Source of the DNA: Cladorhizidae sp. MBARI D1340-BT2
Lineage: Eukaryota > Porifera > Demospongiae > Poecilosclerida > Cladorhizidae
Assembly (NCBI GenBank): GCA_028752905.1
Contig: JAQNBH010000014.1
Location: forward strand, 29,039,825-29,103,824
Direction of reading: 5' to 3'
Length of the DNA stretch: 64,000 nucleotides
The translations under genes were made by a program, and so were the position numbers. The notes under the pieces are model-generated. The model saw only the letters and a list, made by a program, of their open reading frames with translations, made no database searches and was not told the DNA's origin. Shown here piece after piece: positions 40,501-52,500 of this stretch (position 1 is its first letter; each line of letters opens with the position of its first letter).

Positions 40501-43500
40501 ATATCTACAGGTGCAATATATCTACAGGTACAATATATCTACAGGTGCAATATATCTACAGGTACAATATATCTACAGGTGCAATATATCTACAGGTGCA
40601 ATATATCTACAGGTGCAATATATCTACAGGTGCAATATATCTACAGGTGCAATATATCTACAGGTACAATATATCTACAGGTGCAATATATCTACAGGTG
40701 CAATATATCTACAGGTGCAATATATCTACAGGTGCAATATATCTACAGGTGCAATATATCTACAGGTGTAATATATCTACAGGTGCAATATATCTACAGG
40801 TACAATATATCTACAGGTACAATATATCTACAGGTGCAATATATCTACAGGTACAATATATCTACAGGTACAATATATCTACAGGTGCAATATATCTACA
40901 GGTGCAATATATCTACAGGTGCAATATATCTACAGGTGCAATATATCTACAGGTACAATATATCTACAGGTGCAATATATCTACAGGTGCAATATATCTA
41001 CAGGTGCAATATATCTACAGGTGCAATATATCTACAGGTGCAATATATCTACAGGTACAATATATCTACAGGTACAATATATCTACAGGTGCAATATATC
41101 TACAGGTGCAATATATCTACAGGTGCAATATATCTACAGGTGCAATATATCTACAGGTACAATATATCTACAGGTGCAATATATCTACAGGTGCAATATA
41201 TCTACAGGTGCAATATATCTACAGGTGCAATATATCTACAGGTGCAATATATCTACAGGTGCAATATATCTACAGGTGCAATATATCTACAGGTACAATA
41301 TATCTACAGGTACAATATATCTACAGGTACAATATATCTACAGGTGCAATATATCTACAGGTGCAATATATCTACAGGTGCAATATATCTACAGGTGCAA
41401 TATATCTACAGGTGCAATATATCTACAGGTGCAATATATCTACAGGTGCAATATATCTACAGGTGCAATATATCTACAGGTGCAATATATCTACAGGTGC
41501 AATATATCTACAGGTACAATATATCTACAGGTGCAATATATCTACAGGTGCAATATATCTACAGGTGCAATATATCTACAGGTACAATATATCTACAGGT
41601 GCAATATATCTACAGGTGCAATATATCTACAGGTGCAATATATCTACAGGTACAATATATCTACAGGTACAATATATCTACAGGTACAATATATCTACAG
41701 GTACAATATATCTACAGGTGTAATATATCTACAGGTACAATATATCTACAGGTGCAATATATCTACAGGTGCAATATATCTACAGGTGCAATATATCTCA
41801 ATATATCTACAGGTACAATATATCTACAGGTGCAATATATCTACAGGTGCAATATATCTACAGGTGCAATATATCTACAGGTGCAATATATCTACAGGTG
41901 CAATATATCTACAGGTGCAATATATCTACAGGTACAATATATCTACAGGTGCAATATATCTACAGGTACAATATATCTACAGGTGCAATATATCTACAGG
42001 TGCAATATATCTACAGGTACAATATATCTACAGGTGCAATATATCTACAGGTGCAATATATCTACAGGTACAATATATCTACAGGTGCAATATATCTACA
42101 GGTACAATATATCTACAGGTGCAATATATCTACAGGTGCAATATATCTACAGGTACAATATATCTACAGGTACAATATATCTACAGGTGCAATATATCTA
42201 CAGGTACAATATATCTACAGGTGCAATATATCTACAGGTGCAATATATCTACAGGTGCAATATATCTACAGGTGCAATATATCTACAGGTGCAATATATC
42301 TACAGGTACAATATATCTACAGGTGCAATATATCTACAGGTACAATATATCTACAGGTGCAATATATCTACAGGTGCAATATATCTACAGGTGCAATATA
42401 TCTACAGGTGTAATATATCTACAGGTGCAATATATCTACAGGTACAATATATCTACAGGTACAATATATCTACAGGCAGGGGTGTATTTAGGGGGGGGCG
42501 GGGGGGGGGCATTCGCCCCCCCTTGTATCATTCTCGCCCCCCCCCCCCTTGAAATTAGACACCACCCTTATACATTACATACACCATCATTGTATCATTC
42601 TCGCCCCCCCTTATTTTTCCATATCTCAAGTTCGCCCCCCCTTGGCAAAATTTCTGTATACAACCCTGTACAGGTGCAATATATCTACAGGTACAATATA
42701 TCTACAGGTACAATATATCTACAGGTGCAATATATCTACAGGTGCAATATATCTACAGGTGCAATATATCTACAGGTGCAATATATCTACAGGTACAATA
42801 TATCTACAGGTGCAATATATCTACAGGTGCAATATATCTACAGGTGCAATATATCTACAGGTGCAATATATCTACAGGTACAATATATCTACAGGTACAA
42901 TATATCTACAGGTGCAATATATCTACAGGTGCAATATATCTACAGGTGCAATATATCTACAGGTACAATATATCTACAGGTGCAATATATCTACAGGTGC
43001 AATATATCTACAGGTGCAATATATCTACAGGTACAATATATCTACAGGTGCAATATATCTACAGGTGCAATATATCTACAGGTGCAATATATCTACAGGT
43101 GCAATATATCTACAGGTACAATATATCTACAGGTACAATATATCTACAGGTACAATATATCTACAGGTGCAATATATCTACAGGTGCAATATATCTACAG
43201 GTACAATATATCTACAGGTGCAATATATCTACAGGTGCAATATATCTACAGGTGCAATATATCTACAGGTGCAATATATCTACAGGTGCAATATATCTAC
43301 AGGTACAATATATCTACAGGTACAATATATCTACAGGTACAATATATCTACAGGTGCAATATATCTACAGGTGCAATATATCTACAGGTGCAATATATCT
43401 ACAGGTGCAATATATCTACAGGTGCAACATATCTACAGGTGCAATATATCTACAGGTGCAATATATCTACAGGTGCAATATATCTACAGGTGCAATATAT

Positions 43501-46500
43501 CTACAGGTACAATATATCTACAGGTGCAATATATCTACAGGTGCAATATATCTACAGGTGCAATATATCTACAGGTACAATATATCTACAGGTACAATAT
43601 ATCTACAGGTGCAATATATCTACAGGTGCAATATATCTACAGGTACAATATATCTACAGGTGTAATACATCTACAGGTGTAATACATCTACAGGTGCAAT
43701 ATATCTACAGGTGCAATATATCTACAGGTGCAATATATCTACAGGTGCAATATATCTACAGGTGCAATATATCTACAGGTGCAATATATCTACAGGTACA
43801 ATATATCTACAGGTGCAATATATCTACAGGTACAATATATCTACAGGTGTAATATATCTACAGGTGTAATATATCTACAGGTACAATATATCTACAGGTG
43901 CAATATATCTACAGGTACAATATATCTACAGGTGCAATATATCTACAGGTGCAATATATCTACAGGTGCAATATATCTACAGGTACAATATATCTACAGG
44001 TGTAATATATCTACAGGTACAATATATCTACAGGTGCAATATATCTACAGGTGCAATATATCTACAGGTGCAATATATCTACAGGTACAATATATCTACA
44101 GGTACAATATATCTACAGGTGCAATATATCTACAGGTGCAATATATCTACAGGTGCAATATATCTACAGGTGCAATATATCTACAGGTACAATATATCTA
44201 CAGGTGCAATATATCTACAGGTGCAATATATCTACAGGTACAATATATCTACAGGTGCAACATATCTACAGGTACAATATATCTACAGGTGCAATATATC
44301 TACAGGTGCAATATATCTACAGGTACAATATATCTACAGGTACAATATATCTACAGGTACAATATATCTACAGGTACAATATATCTACAGGTGCAATATA
44401 TCTACAGGTACAATATATCTACAGGTGCAATATATCTACAGGTACAATATATCTACAGGTGCAATATATCTACAGGTGCAATATATCTACAGGTACAATA
44501 TATCTACAGGTACAATATATCTACAGGTACAATATATCTACAGGTGCAATATATCTACAGGTGCAATATATCTACAGGTACAATATATCTACAGGTGCAA
44601 TATATCTACAGGTACAATATATCTACAGGTGCAACATATCTACAGGTACAATATATCTACAGGTGCAATATATCTACAGGTGCAATATATCTACAGGTGC
44701 AATATATCTACAGGTACAATATATCTACAGGTACAATACATCTACAGGTACAATACATCTACAGGTACAATATATCTACAGGTGCAATATATCTACAGGT
44801 GCAATATATCTACAGGTACAATATATCTACAGGTGCAATATATCTACAGGTACAATATATCTACAGGTACAATACATCTACAGGTGCAATATATCTACAG
44901 GTGCAATATATCTACAGGTACAATATATCTACAGGTACAATATATCTACAGGTGCAATATATCTACAGGTGCAATATATCTACAGGTACAATATATCTAC
45001 AGGTGCAATATATCTACAGGTGCAATATATCTACAGGTGCAATATATCTACAGGTACAATATATCTACAGGTACAATATATCTACAGGTGCAATATATCT
45101 ACAGGTACAATATATCTACAGGTACAATACATCTACAGGTACAATATATCTACAGGTACAATATATCTACAGGTACAATATATCTACAGGTACAATATAT
45201 CTACAGGTACAATATATCTACAGGTACAATATATCTACAGGTGCAATATATCTACAGGTACAATATATCTACAGGTACAATACATCTACAGGTACAATAT
45301 ATCTACAGGTGCAATATATCTACAGGTGCAATATATCTACAGGTACAATATATCTACAGGTACAATATATCTACAGGTGCAATATATCTACAGGTGCAAT
45401 ATATCTACAGGTGCAATATATCTACAGGTGCAATATATCTACAGGTACAATATATCTACAGGTACAATATATCTACAGGTGCAATATATCTACAGGTGCA
45501 ATATATCTACAGGTACAATATATCTACAGGTGCAATATATCTACAGGTGCAATATATCTACAGGTACAATATATCTACAGGTACAATATATCTACAGGTA
45601 CAATATATCTACAGGTGCAATATATCTACAGGTACAATATATCTACAGGTACAATATATCTACAGGTACAATATATCTACAGGTGCAATATATCTACAGG
45701 TGCAATATATCTACAGGTACAATACATCTACAGGTGCAACATATTTGTACCTACCAACCTACTGATGGACAACTCCATTGATTGCCTCGCTTGGTGCAGC
45801 GAGCAACATAAGGTAAAAATATTTCCTTACACTCACACGGTCATTACCCCCCACCCCCCCCCCCCCAAGTTCACAGTTGCTGCTTAATCCTAACACATCA
45901 CTGTATTCACAACAACAACAATAGCAAACAACAACAACGTCCAGTGGACAACCTCTGAGATATCAGTGTTTGCATTTTACCTGGGTAAAACCTATTTAAC
46001 CCAACCTAGTGGGTGAAACCTGTGTTTTAGGTATTTCGCCTTTCGCCCAGGTTTTACCCCCATTTTACCCGGGTTTTACCCAGGTATTACCCAGTGATAT
46101 AAGACACTTATTTGTAGCCCTGTCACAGCCCTGTCCCAGAGCCACAAGTGTCTGGGTGGTGGTGGACACCAGGGCTATTTAAAAGGCAAGCAAATACCAC
46201 AGGTCATCATTCACTGCTTATAGTTTAGTAAGTGTACTGCAATTACAAAAATGAGAAAGCCCAGAAACTCGTCTTCTGCCACAGGCTCCTGCGAGATTGA
46301 CTATTAAATCTGTTTAACTTGCATATCAATTGGACTTTAATCCCATGAATCTTGTTTAAATATTTAAATAAATCATTAAATAAAAAGTATATACTCTAGT
46401 AGACAACCTTGTCACTTGGTAAATAAATGCCGAGTGAAACACAGCTCCTGTTTTTATCTAGTTCTTTACAGTTGCCATTTATTGAATGTCTTACTTCCTG

Positions 46501-49500
46501 ATTACAGAGTTAATTTCTTATAATATCTTTACACTTTATAATAAATCTATTGTGTCTATTATTTTATCCTGGGTTGTATCCATGTTTGAGTAAAACCTGG
46601 GTAAAACCCGGGTAAAAGGTATTTAACCCAACCTGGGTTACACCCAAGCCCTGGGTAAAACCTGCGAACTCTGCGAGATATCTACAGAAGGCAGAGCTTT
46701 AAAGATTGTTGCACACCTAATCCTATATTGGGTGGGCAGTCTGAACTTTGGATCTCTGTAGACATCGTAACAACCGGTTGTTAGGCGCTCACGTGCGAGT
46801 CCAAACCTGCAAGTAACCCAGCGCCAAACAGCTTCCAGAAATACTCAACGAACTCTCAGTTGACATAGCAGAGATACAACAACCTTCTCAGTAATCAACT
46901 TAAATGTAATCATGCGACATTTCAGCTAATGCTCTGGCCTTCTCGAAATGTCGAGTTTGTAAATTTGATTGCTCATCAAGAATGTTATTTCTAAAAGCTG
47001 ACGGACACCCGTTTGATATAGCGACCTAATTAAGAGAATACTGCGCATCATTTTTTAAGCGTGAGAGAACAAGGGAGAAGCTGTTACAGGAGTCAGAGAA
47101 CAAAAGGGGCGTGGGAGCCCCCTCGAGCTACAGTGTGCTGTACTGCTTCAGCCTCGAGTCGTAACACACTATTTCTGGAACTTTCCCCCTGGGTAGATTG
47201 CAAGCACAAGCCCCCCGCACAGGTTCTTCAAAGTCTACCTCTAAAACACATGCGCAGAGCCGATACGCTTCGAGACAAGTGCTTCTCGGAGATACCTTGG
47301 GACGCTCAACGACAACATCAAAACCAGTGCCTAGCAATTGATAGACACTAGCCATCCTGAGCGCCACACTACCGAATTTTCACAAAATGTACCCCCGGGA
47401 TTGTTCGAGGTATCTCTGGACTCACATGACATGCCTAGCGGTACTGACCTAACTGTCCACAGATCTCGCAGGGCTTGGGCTGGTTAGGTTTGAACTCCTC
47501 CCTGAGAATGGTGAAGTGAGGTTCGTGCGTGGCCAATCCAAGCATGATGAGGTCAGCATCGGCCCCGTACAGACAGTGGTGCGTGTTAGGGTCGTGATCC
47601 GTCTGGCCGCGCTGACGTCTGATGTAGTCCATGATCTTGTGCTCCCCCTCGCCGGGAACATTGGCATCAGAGAGGATCACCTGACAACGCAACCACACAC
47701 AGTTAACTGCGGTTATGCTTAAAAAATATATTGACTAAACGTAGTATCATACAAATGAATGCGAGTGTTTCTCTAAGAAATGTCTGTAAGCGGCCGAGTG
47801 CTGCTGGGTACCTCGCAATGGGTTCCCATCCAAAGCCCTCCATGTGAAGTGGAGCCTAGGGCTTCCACCAGAGGTGTTCACCTCAAGGCTAGGGTGGGGG
47901 AGAGGTATGTTAGGCAGGGGGCCACAACCACAGCTGGAGCAAGTTCCAGAGCTTGATTGATAGAAAATTGTTTAAAATATCTTGGCGGACAAGTTTGGCC
48001 ACGGACCTGTTCTTCATTGACTTTGACAATCCCCACACAATTCCATTGGACACCTTGTCACAATAGCCACCCCACCCCCACCCCCACAATGGTTCCCTCC
48101 CCCTTCTCCTACAATGGTTCCCCACTCTCCCATGTCGGTCCCCCAGCTCCCATTCGTTCCCCTGCATTCTATTCTTCCTTGAAACCAGTCGCCACATCTC
48201 CACGTAGCTTGCTGTGCTTATTTCAATGGAGTACAACCAAACAAACCACAGCTGAACGCATTCCAATCATGAACCAGCAAGGGGCTGAGGAAATAAGAAT
48301 TTGTGAAATTATAATGGGTGTGTGTGTGTGTGTGTGGGGGGGGGGGAAGGGGCAATGCCTCTACCTGAAAACAACAACAACTCATGTACACACACAACCC
48401 ACACACTCACACCATGCAAACCACACACTCACACCATGCAAACCGCACACTCACACCATGCAAACCGCACACTCACACCATGCAAACCGCACACTCACAC
48501 CATGCAAACCACACACTCACACCATGCAAACCACACACTCACACCATGCAAACCACACACTCACACCATGCAAACCACACACTCACGCCATGCAAACCAC
48601 ACACTCACACCATGCAAACCACACACTCACACCATGAAAACCACACACTCACACCATGAAAACCACACACTCGCACCATGCAAACCACACACTCACACCA
48701 TGCAAACCACACTCACACCATGCAAACCACACACTCACACCATGCAAACCACACACTCACCATGCAAACCACACACTCACACCATGCAAACCACACACTC
48801 GCACCATGCAAACCACACACTCACACCATGCACACACACACACTACACACATGCACACACATATACTACACACAATAGCTTGGGACCAGTTGCTGCCCCT
48901 TCAGTAACAGCCATATCTGGGAACACCCCCAATATTGACGATTTCCCTTGAACTTTGCACCCCTACATGTATTAACCCTTACAGGATGAGCGTCACAAAT
49001 CCGCGACACGAATAATTAAGTATGGAGGACGAGCGTCACGGATACGTGACTTGCGCGTTAGTAGTTATTAGGACGAGCATCACAAAATCGTGACGGACTT
49101 CTTCTTTATGGGACCGTCCCTATACCGCGCCCCATAACTACTAATCAATATGTCTCCCGTCCTTCGTTGTGCGTGACTTGGCTCCAAAAAGGTTCAGCTA
49201 CGAACCTGCTCCAGCAAGCAGCTTTTTCTGGACTATTACATGGGGAAAAATACAGTAAGCATTAAATATTGTGGATTATGTCTTGGATAGATACTAATAT
49301 AATAGCTAGCTACTAATATAATAGCCAGCTACTAATATAATAGCCAGCTACTAATATAATAGCCAGCTACTAATATAATAGCCAGCTACTAATCTAATAG
49401 CCAGCTACTAATATAATAGCCAGCTACTAATCTAATAGCCAGCTATGTACTAATATAATAGCCAGCTACTAATGTAATAGCCAGCTACTAATGTAATAGC

Positions 49501-52500
49501 CAGCTACTAATGTAATAACTAGCAACTAATGTAATAGCCAGCTACTAATGTAATAGCCAGCTACTAATGTAATAGCCAGCTACTAATGTAATAGCCAGCT
49601 ACTAATCTAATAGCCAGCTACTAATCTAATAGCCAGCTACTAATCTAATAGCCAGCTACTAATCTAATAGCCAGCTACTAATCTAATAGCCAGCTACTAA
49701 TCTGCTACTAATCTAATAGCCAGCTACTAATCTAATAGCCAGCTACTAATATAATAGCCAGCTATGTACTAATATAATAGCCAGCTACTAATATAATAGC
49801 CAGCTATTACTTACCGCAAGTAGGCTTATTTATAGCCTCCCATAAGCTCAGATGCCCATAAAGTCCAACATATTCAACAACTTTCATGGGAGACACATCA
49901 CGATCTGAAAAAAAGGTGAGAAAACAATATGAAAGTTCAACATAAGCGCTACTATTGAGGCACCCTTAGCTATGAGCTAACACTCGGCAAGTAGTTAGCT
50001 ACATACTAGGCAGATACCTGAACAACATTTGAAGTCTCTCCAGCAAGCCTAACCAAGATCTAAACAAAATAGTAGATGACAAGCTCGAAAGAAACACTAG
50101 AATAGCTAGTTCAACAAGAAACGCTAGATAGCTAGTCCAACAACAAATGCTAGAATAACTAGTTCAACAAGAAACACTAGAATAGCTAGTTCAACAAGAA
50201 ACACTAGAACAACTAGTTCAACAAGAAACGCTAGTTTAACAAGAAACACTAGAATAGCTAGTTCAACAAAAAAAGCTAGAATAGCTAGTTCAACAAGAAA
50301 CACTAGAATAGCTAGTTCAACAAGAAACACTAGAATAGCCAGTTCAACAAGAAACGCTAGAATAGCTAGTTCAACAAGAAATACTAGAATAACTAGTTCA
50401 ACAAGAAACACTAGAATAGCTAGTTCAACAAGAAACACTAGAATAACTAGTTCAACAAGAAACACTAGATAGCTAGTTCAACAAGAAACACTAGATAGCT
50501 AGTTCAACAAGAAACACTAGAATAGTAGTTCAACAAGAAATGCTAGAATAGCTAGTTCAACACAAGAAACACTAGAATAGCTAGTTCAACAAGAAACGCT
50601 AGTTCAACAAGAAACGCTAGAATAGCTAGTTCAACAAGAAACACTAGAATAGCTAATTCAACAAGAAACACTAGAATAGCTAGTTCAACAAGAAACGCTA
50701 GAATAGCTAGTTCAACAAGAAACACTAGAATAACTAGTTCAAAAAGAAACACTAGAATAACTAGTTCAACAAGAAACACTAGAATAGCTAGTTCAACAAG
50801 AACTTGTTGAAACGCTAGAATAGCTAGTTCAACAAGAAACACTAGAATAGCTAGTTCAACAAGAAACACTAGAATAGCTACATAGTTCAACAAGAAACAC
50901 TAGAATAACTAGTTTCAACAAGAAACATTAGAATAGCTAGTTCAACAAGAAACGCTAGAATAACTAGTTCAACAAGAAACACTAGAATAGCTAGTTCAAC
51001 AAGAAACACTAGAATAACTAGTTCAACATGAAACACTAGAATAACTAGTTCAACAAGAAACACTAGAATAGCTAGTTCAACAAGAAACACTAGAATAGCT
51101 AGTTCAACAAGAAACACTAGAATAACTAGTTCAACAAGAAACACTAGAATAGCTAGTTTCAACAAGAAACACTAGAATAGCTAGTTCAACAAGAAACACT
51201 AGAATAGATAGTTCAACAAGAAACGCTAGAATAGCTAGTTCAACAAGAAACACTAGAATAACTAGTTTCAACAAGAAACACTAGAATAGCTAGTTCAACA
51301 AGAAACACTAGAATAACTAGTTTCAACAAGAAACACTAGATAGCTAGTTCAACAAGAAACACTAGAATAACTAGTTCAACAAGAAACACTAGAATAGCTA
51401 GTTCAACAGGAAACACTAGAATAGCTAGTTCAACAAGAAACACTAGAATAGCTAGTCCAACAAGAAACACTACAACAGCTAGTTCAACAAGAAACACTAG
51501 AATAGCTAGTTCAACAGGAAACACTAGAATAACTAGTTCAACAAGAAACACTAGATAGCTAGTTCAACAAGAAACACTAGAATAACTAGTTCAACAAGAA
51601 ACACTAGAATAGCTAGTTCAACAAGAAACACTAGAATAGATAGTTCAACAAGAAACGCTAGAATAGCTAGTTCAACAAGAAACACTAGAATAACTAGTTT
51701 CAACAAGAAACACTAGAATAGCTAGTTCAACAAGAAACACTAGAATAACTAGTTTCAACAAGAAACACTAGATAGCTAGTTCAACAAGAAACACTAGAAT
51801 AACTAGTTCAACAAGAAATACTAGAATAGCTAGTTCAACAGGAAACACTAGAATAGCTAGTTCAACAAGAAACACTAGAATAGCTAGTCCAACAAGAAAC
51901 ACTACAACAGCTAGTTCAACAAGAAACACTAGAATAGCTAGTTCAACAGGAAACACTAGAATAACTAGTTCAACAAGAAACACTAGAATAACTAGTTCAA
52001 CAAGAAACACTAGAATAGCTAGTTCAACAAGAAACACTAGAATAGCTGGTCCAACAAGAAACACTACAATAGCTAGTTCAACAAGAAACACTATAGCCAA
52101 AACATCAAGAAACTTACCTGTCCAGAAAGGTCAGGTTGTGTTCCAGTAACAATGGACGATTCTTTAGAACTTGAATCCAGTGTTAGAGTGAGAGCCGGAA
52201 GAACCGCTAACTTTCTTCTTTAAAAAATGCACGCGAGTAAAATATTGCTGTCTCTGCGCCTGTTATTTTTAATGGACGTCATCCTACTCAACGAGCCTTT
52301 TAATTTGGTCCTCCGTCCGCATGTATATAGCACGTGTACATACTGCACATGTGCACTGACTTAAGACAACGAGGACATGCTCATTTAAAAAGAAGCAATG
52401 GAGGCGTGCCTCAGTGACTCCTGTCTTGTCCGAGCTACAGTGACATGCCATTTTTTTCACAAGAAGATTTCAAGCTCCATGTATATAGAGAAGTGAGATT

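Noticed and set aside
36187..45887. Very long plus-strand open frames (up to 1439 codons) with a periodic peptide
   Set aside because: They are explained by a stop-free 17-bp unit read in three frames; they overlap each other, have no start context, and lie in an intron of XRN2.
47061..47367. Overlapping 96- and 79-codon frames on opposite strands
   Set aside because: No recognisable domain, both strands open, and located in an XRN2 intron without splice or promoter support.
47780..47870. tRNA or tRNA-like SINE
   Set aside because: A- and B-box resemblance is weak and no cloverleaf could be drawn.
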